From assembly GCF_017743935.1 (NCBI RefSeq), contig NZ_JAGHRE010000010.1:62001-126000 (forward strand): a stretch of 64,000 nt of DNA. The letters run 5' to 3'. Every line of letters starts with the position of its first letter. Position 1 is the first letter of the stretch. Made by a program: the position numbers and the translations under genes. Shown here piece after piece: positions 41,861 through 50,703 of this stretch. Source of the stretch: Tropicibacter sp. R16_0. GTDB lineage: Bacteria > Pseudomonadota > Alphaproteobacteria > Rhodobacterales > Rhodobacteraceae. Under the pieces are notes generated by a model. That model had not been told where the DNA came from. It made no database searches and was given only the letters and a program-made list of their open reading frames with translations.

Positions 41861-41879
41861 CCATTAGCGTTGCTAATGG
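41861..41879. promoter_or_regulatory. LysR operator-like palindrome CCATTAGC-GTT-GCTAATGG
   Basis: A perfect 8-bp inverted repeat with a three-base spacer, seven bases before the LysR start codon. It contains the ATTAG/CTAAT half-sites known for GcvA-like regulators, and would serve for autoregulation and activation of the divergent six-gene operon. Confidence 0.65.
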
Positions 41880-41886
41880 CAGAGTT

Positions 41887-42768
41887 ATGCGTATGCAGAA
41901 ACCCCTTCCCCCTTTGGGCTGGCTTCGCACGTTCGAGGCCGCAGCGCGCCACCTGTCGTTCACCGGAGCTGCGCGAGATTTGAACATGACACAAAGCGCG
42001 GTCAGCCAGCAGATCAAATCGCTGGAGGGGCACCTGGGACGTCCACTGTTTCATCGCCGTCCCCGGGCATTGGAATTGACGGAAACCGGGATCACCTACC
42101 TGCCGGTCGTGCGCGAGGCGTTTCGCACCCTGGTCCGGGGGACTCAAGCGGTGGTCGGCGATCAGGTGAATGCGGTGCAGGTTCAATCAAACATCACCTT
42201 TGCCGTGAATTGGCTTGCGCCAAAGCTGCCCCGGTTCCGCGCGCTGCATCCGGACGTTCAACTGAACATCTTCACCGAGCTTTGGGAACCACGAGAAATG
42301 GCCGAAGGCGCAGCCGTCGAGATCCGCTATTCCCTGCGTCCTGCAGACACGGTCCGGACAGAGCTGCTGCGGACCGATCACTACTATCCGGTGTGCGCGC
42401 CAGGGTATTCTGTGACATTGGAAAATGTGCAGGATCAACCGCTCTATGATTGCTCGAACCTGTTGTCGAATTGGTCGAACTGGGCCGAAGATCAGGGTCT
42501 AAAATGGGGAAATCCACCGATCACATATGCCACCACATATATGGTCAGCCTGTCCGTGGCGATGGCCGGAGGAGGGTTGTGTCTGGCCCATGACACGATC
42601 GTACGCGGATTGATCGACGAGGGTCGCCTGATTGCCCCCTTTGCGCATCGCGCTGTCATGCCAGAGGCTTACTATCTGTTGTTGTCACCTCAAGCCGAAG
42701 AAAACCCCGGCGCCATTGCATTCACCAACTGGTTGAGGTCCGAGGTATCAGCTGAAGTTTCTCGCTGA
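41887..42768 (+). CDS. GcvA-like LysR family regulator
   Basis: A 293-residue LysR-type regulator of the GcvA subgroup, starting LPPLGWLRTFEAAARHLSFT (residues 7-26). The helix-turn-helix is ARDLNMTQSAVSQQIKSLE. The effector domain ends with a typical LLLSPQAEENPGAIAFTNWL segment. ATG at 41887 or 41893 could start it. It is divergent from the class II aldolase gene and flanked by a perfect ATTAG/CTAAT palindrome, so it very likely regulates the six-gene operon. The structured repeat copy B follows its stop. Confidence 0.93.
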   Translation: MRMQKPLPPLGWLRTFEAAARHLSFTGAARDLNMTQSAVSQQIKSLEGHLGRPLFHRRPRALELTETGITYLPVVREAFRTLVRGTQAVVGDQVNAVQVQSNITFAVNWLAPKLPRFRALHPDVQLNIFTELWEPREMAEGAAVEIRYSLRPADTVRTELLRTDHYYPVCAPGYSVTLENVQDQPLYDCSNLLSNWSNWAEDQGLKWGNPPITYATTYMVSLSVAMAGGGLCLAHDTIVRGLIDEGRLIAPFAHRAVMPEAYYLLLSPQAEENPGAIAFTNWLRSEVSAEVSR

Positions 42769-42778
42769 TCCACAAGCC

Positions 42779-42883
42779 CTCCCGCCCGTCGTCGATGTTC
42801 CTGACGGAACACCTCCTCCCGTTGGGCCGGGCAGGCGCGGGCTTTGCCCGCGCCTGCCCGGCCCCCTGCCGTCCGCAGGACGC
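42779..42883. repeat. Structured intergenic repeat, copy B
   Basis: A 105-bp second copy of the element at 35393. The flanks CTCCCGCCCGTCG and CTGCCGTCCGCAGGACG are shared. The central 19-bp stem (42824-42842 with 42846-42864, loop TTT) is perfect but differs in sequence from copy A. It also lies just after a LysR gene, between convergent genes. Confidence 0.85.
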
Positions 42884-42920
42884 GTGACCGCAAGGTCGCG
42901 CCATTTGGCAATTGTTCAAA

Positions 42921-43343
42921 CTAACTTTTGGGTTTGCTTGGCACCCAAGCATACCCGTCAGCGCACAGAATATACGCTTCGCGCAGCCCATGTGGTTTGT
43001 CTGTTGCCACTTGCAAAACCGTGGCCCCAAAAGCCTCGGCCCGTTGCACGGCCGCATCCGGGTCGCTGTCATACAGACGAATTTCCAATCCAGCTCCGCG
43101 CGGTGGGTTTTCCGGCACAAGATTCAGCAATGGGTTTGCGTGATAGGTGCCATCGCTATGCAGCTGAAACACCTGGTCGCCATAGGTCACGATGGCAAAA
43201 TCCGCTGTCACCTGATGACTGCGTATCCCGAACACTTCCGCCAGAAAGGCGCATTCAGCTTGCACATCCCGCACCAGCAGGTTCAGGCCGATCCCTTTCA
43301 GCGACCGACCGAATGCATCAGCATCCACCGTTTCATAGTCCAT
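42921..43343 (-). CDS. VOC (glyoxalase/bleomycin resistance) family protein
   Basis: A 140-residue vicinal-oxygen-chelate-fold protein with a beta-alpha-beta-beta-beta repeat: LKGIGLNLLVRDVQAECAFL begins the first module and GLEIRLYDSDPDAAVQRAE the second. Possible metal ligands are sparse, so it may be a binding rather than a catalytic member. The ATG at 43343 follows GGGGAGGCACGTC; an extension to 43397 is unsupported. It stands near arsC without clear functional linkage. Confidence 0.82.
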   Translation of the reverse strand: MDYETVDADAFGRSLKGIGLNLLVRDVQAECAFLAEVFGIRSHQVTADFAIVTYGDQVFQLHSDGTYHANPLLNLVPENPPRGAGLEIRLYDSDPDAAVQRAEAFGATVLQVATDKPHGLREAYILCADGYAWVPSKPKS

Positions 43344-43421
43344 GACGTGCCTCCCCTTCTGTTCCTCGATGAGAGCGAAAAGAGGGCCAACCCACAAGGG
43401 GATTTCAGACTGGATTACAGT

Positions 43422-43847
43422 TTATTCCGGCAACCGGTTGCCTTGTTCATCAATCAGCAGCGCACCATCCTCCTTGGACCAAGGGGCGGGCGGCCAATTG
43501 TCCAGCAGATCCAGGACTGCGCCGGACGGACGGCAGAGCTTTACCCCGTTGGCGCAGGCCACGATGGGGCGATTCACCAAGACTGGATGCGCCAGCATCG
43601 CATCAAGCAATGCGGCGTCCGAAACGGATGGATCGAGTAATCCTAGCTCTTCGGCCGGGGATTTGCTTGTGCGCAGGGCTTGGCGCGGTGTGATACCAGC
43701 AGCGGCAAACAATGCCTGCAACTGCGGGCGCGTCCAGCCGGTGTCCAAGTATTCGACAACGACCGGATCATAGCCTGCGTCGCGGATGATTTGCAGCACA
43801 TTGCGAGAGGTGCCGCAGGCGGGGTTGTGGTGAATGACGATTTCCAT
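43422..43847 (-). CDS. arsC: ArsC-family arsenate reductase (glutaredoxin type)
   Basis: A 141-residue ArsC of the R773 type. The catalytic Cys12 is in HNPACGTSRN, and the three Arg positions of the family are matched by RTSKSP, VNRPIV and LCRPSG. It reduces arsenate to arsenite using glutathione and glutaredoxin. No arsenite efflux gene or ArsR is adjacent, so it may act in general stress, as Spx/ArsC-like proteins do. Start ATG at 43847. Confidence 0.9.
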   Translation of the reverse strand: MEIVIHHNPACGTSRNVLQIIRDAGYDPVVVEYLDTGWTRPQLQALFAAAGITPRQALRTSKSPAEELGLLDPSVSDAALLDAMLAHPVLVNRPIVACANGVKLCRPSGAVLDLLDNWPPAPWSKEDGALLIDEQGNRLPE

Positions 43848-43935
43848 GGGACCCTATACCCGACCAGATGTAACCCTTTCATGATACTGCGACGGGAGGG
43901 GTTGCACAGGCGCTAACATTCGGGAAAGTTGAGCC

Positions 43936-45738
43936 ATGGAACAGACAACTTTCCCCAGCTGGCCCGAAGTGGCCCCCCGATTGATCGCCGTTGCCGCCGG
44001 GCGCGAAGCCGCTGACACTGTCATCACCGGTGGGATTTGGGTGAATGTGCACACGCGCGAAACCCTATCTGATCATTCGATTGCAATCGCCGCAGGTCGC
44101 ATCGCTTTTGTCGGCCCCGACGCCAGCCATTGCACCGGCCCCGATACGCAGATCATCGAAGCAAACGGCCGTTACATGATCCCCGGCCTGTGTGACGGGC
44201 ATATGCATATCGAAAGCGGCATGCTGACACCCGCCGAGTTTGCGCGCGCCGTGATCCCCCATGGCACCACATCAATGTTCACCGACCCGCATGAGATCGC
44301 CAACGTGTTGGGTTTGGACGGTGTCCGCATGATGCATGACGAAGCGCTGATGCAACCCGTCAACATCTTTACCCAAATGCCGTCCTGCGCACCCTCGGCG
44401 CCGGGTCTGGAAACCACCGGCTATGAAATCAGCCCTCAGGATGTGGCCGAGGCGATGACCTGGCCCGGCATCATCGGCTTGGGCGAGATGATGAACTTTC
44501 CCGGTGTGTCCAACGCAGACCCCAAGATGCTGGCCGAGATTGCGGCGACGCAAAACGCAGGCAAGACCGTGGGCGGGCATTATGCCTCGCCTGATTTGGG
44601 CCCTGCCTTTGCGGCCTATGTCGCGGGTGGTCCGGCGGATGATCACGAAGGGACGTGTGAAGCAGACGCCATCGCTCGTGTCCGTCAAGGTATGCGGTCC
44701 ATGATGCGACTTGGGTCTGCCTGGTACGACGTTGAAAGCCAGATCACAGCAGTAACGGAAAAGGGTCTGGATCCGCGCAACTTTATCCTGTGTACCGATG
44801 ATTGCCACTCCGGCACTCTGGTCAACGACGGTCATATGAACCGGGTCGTGCGGCACGCTATTGCATGCGGCTGTGATCCGTTGATTGTGCTGCAGATGGC
44901 GACGATCAACACCGCCACTCACTTTGGGTTGGAGCGGGAAATTGGCTCGATCACACCGGGGCGTCGGGCGGATGTCATCTTGACCTCCAGCCTGACCGAC
45001 CTGCCAATAGAAACCGTGATCGCACGTGGGCAGATCGTTGCAGAAAACGGCTCTATCACGGTTGATTGCCCGCATTTCAACTGGCCAGACAGTGCACGTG
45101 GCACGGTGCATTTGGGGCATGAATTGGGCGCGGTCGATTTTGAGATCAAAGCCCCCGAGGGCGCCAACTCTGTCCGTGCCAATGTCATCGGTGTTGTGGA
45201 AAATCAGGCACCGACAAAGGCGCTCAAGGCGGATTTGCCAGTGCGCGAGGGATTGGTCGAAGGGGATGGAGAGACCTGCCAGATCGCTCTGGTGGAACGA
45301 CACCGCGCCACAGGCGGCGTGACCAACGCCTTTGTCTCGGGTTTTGGTTATCAGGGGCGCATGGCCATGGCCTCGACCGTGGCGCACGACAGCCATCACA
45401 TGATCGTTGTTGGCACAGACCGGGCGCAGATGGCCCTGGCCGCCAACCGGCTGGCCGAGGTCGGCGGCGGCATCACTATCTGGCGGGACGGCGAAGAGCT
45501 GGCCTTGGTGGAATTGCCCATTGCCGGGCTCATGTCCGACAGCCCCGCCACTGACGTTGCCGCGAAAGCCGAGCAGATGGTCGCCGCAATGCAATCGTGC
45601 GGCTGTGACCTGAACAACGCTTACATGCAGCACTCTTTGCTGGCTTTGGTGGTGATCCCGGAATTGCGGATTTCGGACCTGGGCCTGATTGACGTGCGCA
45701 CCTTTGAAAAAATTGACCTACTGGACCCACTTGAATGA
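43936..45738 (+). CDS. ade: Adenine deaminase
   Basis: A 600-residue amidohydrolase-type adenine deaminase (Ade family) that converts adenine to hypoxanthine and ammonia. Metal-site motifs: GLCDGHMHIESGM (about 85-97), TSMFTDPHEIANVLG, GHYASPDLG and ILCTDDCHSGTL. The C-terminal Ade-specific domain includes MASTVAHDSHH and GGGITIW. The stop overlaps the AMP nucleosidase ATG (45735-45738), so the two purine-salvage enzymes are coupled: AMP to adenine, then adenine to hypoxanthine. Confidence 0.95.
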   Translation: MEQTTFPSWPEVAPRLIAVAAGREAADTVITGGIWVNVHTRETLSDHSIAIAAGRIAFVGPDASHCTGPDTQIIEANGRYMIPGLCDGHMHIESGMLTPAEFARAVIPHGTTSMFTDPHEIANVLGLDGVRMMHDEALMQPVNIFTQMPSCAPSAPGLETTGYEISPQDVAEAMTWPGIIGLGEMMNFPGVSNADPKMLAEIAATQNAGKTVGGHYASPDLGPAFAAYVAGGPADDHEGTCEADAIARVRQGMRSMMRLGSAWYDVESQITAVTEKGLDPRNFILCTDDCHSGTLVNDGHMNRVVRHAIACGCDPLIVLQMATINTATHFGLEREIGSITPGRRADVILTSSLTDLPIETVIARGQIVAENGSITVDCPHFNWPDSARGTVHLGHELGAVDFEIKAPEGANSVRANVIGVVENQAPTKALKADLPVREGLVEGDGETCQIALVERHRATGGVTNAFVSGFGYQGRMAMASTVAHDSHHMIVVGTDRAQMALAANRLAEVGGGITIWRDGEELALVELPIAGLMSDSPATDVAAKAEQMVAAMQSCGCDLNNAYMQHSLLALVVIPELRISDLGLIDVRTFEKIDLLDPLE

Positions 45739-47198
45739 CAGAATACGCCACCCCTGAAACCCTCGAGTCAGAAAGCTTCACCGACCCGGAGCAAGCCGTC
45801 GAGCGGTTGATCGAGCTCTATGATCAGGCGACGGCTTTCCTCTGTCAGCGGTTTTCCGAAGCGATGGTTGAAGGTGCCCCAGAGCGTCATGTCCGTGCAT
45901 TCTATCCCGAGGTGCGGATCAAGACGACCAGCTATGCGCAGGTCGACAGTCGATTGAGTTACGGGCATGTGACAAATCCCGGCACCCATGCCACGACCAT
46001 CACGCAGCCGCGTCTTTTCCGGTCTTACTTGACCCAACAGATTGCATTGTTGATCAAGAACCACGGACAGCCCGTCACCATTGGCCCGTCGGACACACCT
46101 ATCCCTGTGCATTTTGCGGTCGCAGCCAATCCGGGACTTACAGTGCCGCAAGAAGGCGCAGCGGGCTTTACCCTGCGGGATGTGTTCGACGTACCGGACC
46201 TGAGCACAACAAACGATGACATCGTGAATGGCACCCATGTGCCCAGCAACGGCACAGGCCCGCTGGCATTGTTCACAGCACAACGTATCGACTATTCGCT
46301 GGCGCGACTGTCCCACTATACAGCGACCGACCCGGGCCACTTTCAGAACCATGTTCTGTTTACGAACTATCAGTTCTACGTTTCCGAGTTCGAAGCTTAT
46401 GCCCGCACCCAGCTGGCCGACCCGAACAGCGGTTACACCAGTTTTGTCAGCACTGGAAATGTAGAGATTGCGGACGCCGAGACACCGATCGAAGCACCCG
46501 CCAAGCTGCCTCAGATGCCAACCTATCATTTGAAACGAAAGGATGGGTCAGGGATCACACTGGTCAACATCGGCGTGGGGCCATCAAACGCCAAGACCGC
46601 GACGGACCACATTGCAGTCCTGCGTCCGCACGCCTGGTTGATGGTGGGTCATTGCGCAGGCCTGCGAAACACGCAGGCACTTGGCGATTTCGTGCTGGCA
46701 CATGCCTATCTGCGCGAAGATCACGTACTGGACGACGACCTGCCCGTCTGGGTTCCGATCCCGGCCCTGGCAGAGATTCAGATCGCGTTGGAACAGGCCG
46801 TGGCCGAGGTGACGGAACTCGCTGGATACGACCTGAAGCGGGTGATGCGCACCGGCACGGTTGCCACCATCGACAACCGCAATTGGGAGCTGCGCGATCA
46901 ATCCGGCCCCGTACAACGTCTCAGCCAGTCGCGTGCCATTGCGCTGGACATGGAAAGCGCCACGATTGCCGCCAACGGTTACAGGTTCCGTGTTCCCTAT
47001 GGCACTTTGCTGTGCGTCTCGGACAAGCCGTTGCATGGCGAATTGAAGTTGCCGGGCATGGCGTCCGAGTTCTATACAACCCAGGTCAGCCGTCATCTGG
47101 CCATCGGAATTCGCGCGATGGAGGCGCTGCGCGGGATGCCTCTGGAGCGTCTACACAGCCGGAAATTGCGCTCGTTTGACGAGACAGCCTTCCTCTGA
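45735..47198 (+). CDS. amn: AMP nucleosidase
   Basis: A 487-residue AMP nucleosidase that hydrolyses AMP to adenine and ribose 5-phosphate. The N-terminal AMNp_N domain (about 1-180) is followed by a nucleoside-phosphorylase-like catalytic domain with VNIGVGPSNAKTATDHI and ALDMESATIAANGYRF (phosphorylase motif, about 405-420). Its ATG overlaps the adenine deaminase stop (ATGA). The product adenine is the substrate of the upstream enzyme, so the pair forms an AMP-to-hypoxanthine route. Confidence 0.95.
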   Translation: MTEYATPETLESESFTDPEQAVERLIELYDQATAFLCQRFSEAMVEGAPERHVRAFYPEVRIKTTSYAQVDSRLSYGHVTNPGTHATTITQPRLFRSYLTQQIALLIKNHGQPVTIGPSDTPIPVHFAVAANPGLTVPQEGAAGFTLRDVFDVPDLSTTNDDIVNGTHVPSNGTGPLALFTAQRIDYSLARLSHYTATDPGHFQNHVLFTNYQFYVSEFEAYARTQLADPNSGYTSFVSTGNVEIADAETPIEAPAKLPQMPTYHLKRKDGSGITLVNIGVGPSNAKTATDHIAVLRPHAWLMVGHCAGLRNTQALGDFVLAHAYLREDHVLDDDLPVWVPIPALAEIQIALEQAVAEVTELAGYDLKRVMRTGTVATIDNRNWELRDQSGPVQRLSQSRAIALDMESATIAANGYRFRVPYGTLLCVSDKPLHGELKLPGMASEFYTTQVSRHLAIGIRAMEALRGMPLERLHSRKLRSFDETAFL

Positions 47199-47329
47199 GC
47201 GCAAAAAACCGCCGAAAACCCCATATTTTCTTGGTTTTCGGTGCTACTATTCGTTGTGTTACCTCACAATATCCAGTTAGAGTTACGCGATGAGGCCCAA
47301 CTGATCGGGCACAGTAAGGAGACCAAGAA

Positions 47330-47617
47330 ATGGCAAAGCCTATGACCAAAACTCAGCTCGTGGCAGCACTGGCCGAGGAAATGGGTACAGATAAAAAAGC
47401 CGCTGGCGCAGCACTCGACGCCATCACCGGCCTGATTACCCGCGAAGTTTCCGGCGGTGGCGCCGTGACCCTGCCGGGCGTGGGCAAGATCTATTGCCGT
47501 GAGCGTCCCGAGCGCATGGTGCGCAACCCTGCCACCGGCGAGCAGTTCAAGAAAGAAGCCGACAAGGTCGTGAAAATGACCATCGCCAAAGCGTTGAAAG
47601 ACAGCGTGAACGGCTGA
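47330..47617 (+). CDS. HU family DNA-binding protein
   Basis: A 95-residue histone-like protein. The helical N-terminal half is MTKTQLVAALAEEMGTDKKA; the beta-arm region is shortened and modified (GVGKIYCRERPERMVRNPATGEQFK), retaining the RNPxTG signature of HU/IHF. The ATG at 47330 follows AAGGAGACCAAGAA. It stands alone, with a strong terminator 30 bp downstream. It is a nucleoid protein that bends DNA; the Cys in the arm is unusual for HU. Confidence 0.93.
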   Translation: MAKPMTKTQLVAALAEEMGTDKKAAGAALDAITGLITREVSGGGAVTLPGVGKIYCRERPERMVRNPATGEQFKKEADKVVKMTIAKALKDSVNG

Positions 47618-47644
47618 TCGTATCTTCTTGATCTGAACGGATTG

Positions 47645-47669
47645 GGGTCGCCAGATGGCGGCCCTTTTT
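47645..47669 (+). terminator. Rho-independent terminator of the HU gene
   Basis: GGGTCGCC pairs with GGCGGCCC (one wobble) around AGAT, followed immediately by TTTTTC. Position 28 bp after the HU stop. Confidence 0.9.
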
Positions 47670-47730
47670 CATTGCTTCGACCCACCAGGCGTTTCCACCG
47701 ATCACTCCGCATGGTTTGACAGGGTTGCAC

Positions 47731-47749
47731 TATGTTACGTTATAACATA
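47731..47749. promoter_or_regulatory. Zur-box-like palindrome in the CobW promoter
   Basis: TATGTTA-N5-TAACATA, a 19-bp dyad with perfect 7-bp arms, overlapping the likely -10 region (TTGACA at 47716-47721, 17-bp spacer, GTTATA). The ATGTTATAACAT-like core matches alphaproteobacterial Zur sites, and it precedes a CobW-DUF1826 pair, both commonly Zur-controlled. Confidence 0.65.
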
Positions 47750-47819
47750 TCGATGTCAGTCGTAGGCAGGTCTGGCGCTTCTCCCCGCGCCAGACACTCG
47801 ACAGAGAGGACCACTTTTG

Positions 47820-49031
47820 ATGACCGATACCCGCCTTCCCGTAACCGTCCTGTCCGGCTATTTGGGCGCAGGCAAAACAACCCTGTTGAACCGGGTTTTG
47901 AACAATCGCGACGGGCGCAGGGTTGCCGTGATTGTCAACGACATGTCCGAAGTGAACATCGACGCTGATCTGGTACGCGCGGACACTGAACTCTCGCGCA
48001 CCGATGAGACGCTTGTCGAGATGTCGAACGGTTGTATCTGCTGCACCCTGCGCGATGACCTGCTGGACGAGGTGCGACGCCTCGCTGGCGAAGGGCGTTT
48101 CGACTATCTTTTGATTGAATCGACCGGTATTTCAGAACCCCTGCCCGTCGCCGCCACCTTTGATTTCCGCGACGAGTTTGGTCAGAGCTTGTCCGACGTC
48201 TCGCGCCTAGACACGATGGTGACCGTAGTTGATGCCGTGAACCTGCTCGAAGATTACTCCAGCCACGATTTCCTGAGCGACCGTGGCGAAACCATGGGCG
48301 AAGAAGACGAACGCACATTGGTACACCTGCTCACCGACCAAATCGAGTTCGCTGATGTCGTGATCCTGAACAAGGTGGCGGATGCCGGACCTGAGCGTGT
48401 GGATGCCGCCCGCAAGATCATCCGCAGCCTCAACGCGGATGCCAAGATCATCGAAACGAACCAGTCAGACGTGCCTGCGGGCGAAATTCTGGACACTGGC
48501 CTGTTCGATTTCGAAAAGGCGCATGAACATCCGATGTGGGCAAAAGAGCTCTACGGTTTTGCCGATCACGTCCCCGAAACCGAAGAATACGGCGTCACCA
48601 GCTTTGTCTACCGGGCCCGCCAACCATTCATTCCGGAAAAAGTCCTTGAGGTTCTGAATGGCAACATGCCCGGGGTCATCCGCGCCAAAGGGCACTTCTG
48701 GATCGCAACCCGGCCCGATTGGGTCGCAGAGTTCTCGCTTGCTGGGGCTTTGTCGTCGATCCAGCCGCTTGGCACCTGGTGGGCCACTGTTCCCGAAGAT
48801 CGACGTCCCGATCATGAAAGCGCGCGCGCCTATATGCAGGCCCATTGGCAGGAACCTTGGGGGGATCGCCGTCAAGAGATCGTGTTCATCGGCAGCGGCA
48901 TCGACTGGCCCGCGCTGAAGGCCAAGCTCGATGGGGCACTGTTGCCCACCATCGCTGCGACCGGACCTCATGACCTTCCCGATCTGCCAGATCCCTTCCC
49001 GATTTGGCGCCGAGCCGAGGCCGCAGCATGA
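47820..49031 (+). CDS. CobW/COG0523 family GTP-dependent metal chaperone, probably zinc
   Basis: A 403-residue G3E GTPase. Walker [12 protein letters not shown] (residues about 11-21), the metal-binding CxCC motif in [10 protein letters not shown] (about 67), Walker B-like [13 protein letters not shown] and NKVA guanine-recognition motif are present; the CobW C-terminal domain ends at about 390. The ATG at 47820 follows GAGAGGA. The palindrome just upstream and the coupled DUF1826 gene suggest induction under zinc starvation and delivery of zinc to client enzymes (ZNG1/YciC-type role). It is not linked to cobalamin genes. Confidence 0.9.
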   Translation: MTDTRLPVTVLSGYLGAGKTTLLNRVLNNRDGRRVAVIVNDMSEVNIDADLVRADTELSRTDETLVEMSNGCICCTLRDDLLDEVRRLAGEGRFDYLLIESTGISEPLPVAATFDFRDEFGQSLSDVSRLDTMVTVVDAVNLLEDYSSHDFLSDRGETMGEEDERTLVHLLTDQIEFADVVILNKVADAGPERVDAARKIIRSLNADAKIIETNQSDVPAGEILDTGLFDFEKAHEHPMWAKELYGFADHVPETEEYGVTSFVYRARQPFIPEKVLEVLNGNMPGVIRAKGHFWIATRPDWVAEFSLAGALSSIQPLGTWWATVPEDRRPDHESARAYMQAHWQEPWGDRRQEIVFIGSGIDWPALKAKLDGALLPTIAATGPHDLPDLPDPFPIWRRAEAAA

Positions 49032-49681
49032 ATGTCATCCGCGAAATCGGAACCGGCATCGCATCCCGCGTTGGCGTGACGGAAACGCCCGAGGGTCTGG
49101 TCGAGTTGAGAAAACCCAATATTGGTGGCGTGATCTGGCAGCGCAAACCAACTTCGCAGTTCCAATCTTGGATCAGCACGCTTGACCCCGAGCAATTGCC
49201 CAGGACCAGGATCATTCTGCGTCCACATGCGGTACGCGATGCCATGCGCAAGGTGTGCGAGGTGTCGGGCACCCCGGACAGCGCTGAACGCGATCTGCTG
49301 GTTGATGATGTGGCGGCGATGGCGGATGTTTTTGCCAATCTCATGGGCGCCAATTGGCTGCGCCTGCGTCTTGATGTTGTGACGACAAACGCCTGTAGAC
49401 GATTTCACATCGACGCCGTCACGGCCCGTTTGGTCTGCACCTATCGAGGAACCGGCACGCAATACGGGATCTTGCGGGACGCGAACGAGCCGGATCACAT
49501 TTTCACCGCGTCAACCGGAGCGCCAATCCTACTGCGCGGAACGCTTTGGCCCAATCAGTCGAAATCACGCCTTGTTCACCGCTCTCCACCGATCGAAGGG
49601 ACCGGAGAGACACGACTGGTGCTAGTTCTTGATCCGGTCGAGGAACCGGAAAGTGAGCCAGATCACCAATACATGCATTGA
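49028..49681 (+). CDS. DUF1826 family protein
   Basis: A 217-residue soluble protein that matches DUF1826: the [23 protein letters not shown] segment (about 122-144) and late [21 protein letters not shown]. The conserved His/Asp and Cys positions could bind metal. The ATG at 49028 overlaps the CobW stop (ATGA), so the two are translated together. Co-occurrence with COG0523 GTPases is a known pattern; the function is not established. Confidence 0.88.
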   Translation: MNVIREIGTGIASRVGVTETPEGLVELRKPNIGGVIWQRKPTSQFQSWISTLDPEQLPRTRIILRPHAVRDAMRKVCEVSGTPDSAERDLLVDDVAAMADVFANLMGANWLRLRLDVVTTNACRRFHIDAVTARLVCTYRGTGTQYGILRDANEPDHIFTASTGAPILLRGTLWPNQSKSRLVHRSPPIEGTGETRLVLVLDPVEEPESEPDHQYMH

Positions 49682-49690
49682 TGTGTAGGG

Positions 49691-49720
49691 GGGTGCCCCA
49701 TCGTTTCATTCGGGGCATCC
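49691..49720. terminator. Hairpin after DUF1826
   Basis: GGGTGCCCC pairs with GGGGCATCC (one wobble) around a 12-base loop. No T-tract. A likely weak terminator between the zinc-related pair and the DMT exporter gene. Confidence 0.5.
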
Positions 49721-49824
49721 TCGTGCAACGCCAGCTCTATTGTATCAACACATACCAACGCACTTGCATGCCTGTGTGATTTGATGAACTGTCCCCTCGC
49801 TGCGTGACGGAGAGGGACAGCATC

Positions 49825-50703
49825 ATGGACATGCGCGCCATTATCATGGGGCTGACATTTGCACTGATGTGGTCGTCGGCCTTTACATCGGCGCGGATCA
49901 TCGTTGCGGACGCCTCGCCGCTTTTTTCCCTGGCTCTGCGATTTCTGATTTCCGGCGTGTTGGGCGTGCTGATTGCGCGCGCCATGGGGCAAAGCTGGCG
50001 GCTGACCCGCCCGCAGCTGTTTGCAACGATCATGTTCGGGATTTGTCAAAACGCCCTGTATTTGGGTCTGAATTTCTATGCGATGCAAACGATCGAGGCT
50101 TCGGTCGCGGCCATCATCGCCTCGACTATGCCGCTGATGGTGGCTCTGGCGAATTGGTTGATCTTCAAGGAGCGGTTGCGCCCTCTTGGCCTGATCGGCC
50201 TGCTCATGGGATTTGGCGGCGTGGCTCTGATCATGGGCGCGCGGATTTCGGGCGGCATCGACATGTTTGGCCTGATACTGTGTGTGCTGGGCGCCCTGGC
50301 GCTGACCTTTGCCACCCTGTCGGTGCGCGGCGCAACCTCGGGTGGGAACTTCATGATGGTGGTCGGCTTGCAGATGCTGGTAGGCTCGGCCGTCTTGTTT
50401 GTCGCCGCCCCGGTTTTTGAAACGATCTACATCAATCCGACGGTGCCTTTCCTGCTGGCGTTTGCTTATACCACGCTGGTTCCAGGGCTTGCAGCGACTT
50501 TGATCTGGTTCCTGCTGCTGGATCGGATCGGGGCCATCCGCGCCTCGACCTTTCACTTCTTGAACCCGGCGTTCGGCGTTGCTGTGGCCGCAGCATTGTT
50601 GGGCGAAAGTCTGGGTGTGCTGGACGGCCTAGGTGTGGCGATCACAACGCTTGGCATTCTCGCGGTACAGCTGGCACGCCAACCGGCACCAAAACCCGCC
50701 TAG
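49825..50703 (+). CDS. EamA/RhaT-type DMT superfamily transporter
   Basis: A 292-residue membrane protein with ten predicted helices in two EamA repeats. FALMWSSAFTSARIIV opens the first repeat and LSVRGATSGGNFMMVVG the second; FHFLNPAFGVAVAAALLGE is the typical last EamA motif. It exports or imports an amino acid or metabolite; substrate unknown. The ATG at 49825 follows GGAGAGGGACAG; an upstream GTG at 49804 is less likely. Its stop overlaps the convergent glutathione peroxidase stop. Confidence 0.9.
   Translation: MDMRAIIMGLTFALMWSSAFTSARIIVADASPLFSLALRFLISGVLGVLIARAMGQSWRLTRPQLFATIMFGICQNALYLGLNFYAMQTIEASVAAIIASTMPLMVALANWLIFKERLRPLGLIGLLMGFGGVALIMGARISGGIDMFGLILCVLGALALTFATLSVRGATSGGNFMMVVGLQMLVGSAVLFVAAPVFETIYINPTVPFLLAFAYTTLVPGLAATLIWFLLLDRIGAIRASTFHFLNPAFGVAVAAALLGESLGVLDGLGVAITTLGILAVQLARQPAPKPA

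Noticed and set aside
35393-42883. CRISPR or insertion-sequence interpretation of the paired 105-bp elements
   Set aside because: Only two copies 7 kb apart, no spacers, no transposase and no target duplication; stem-loop conservation fits a structured repeat better.
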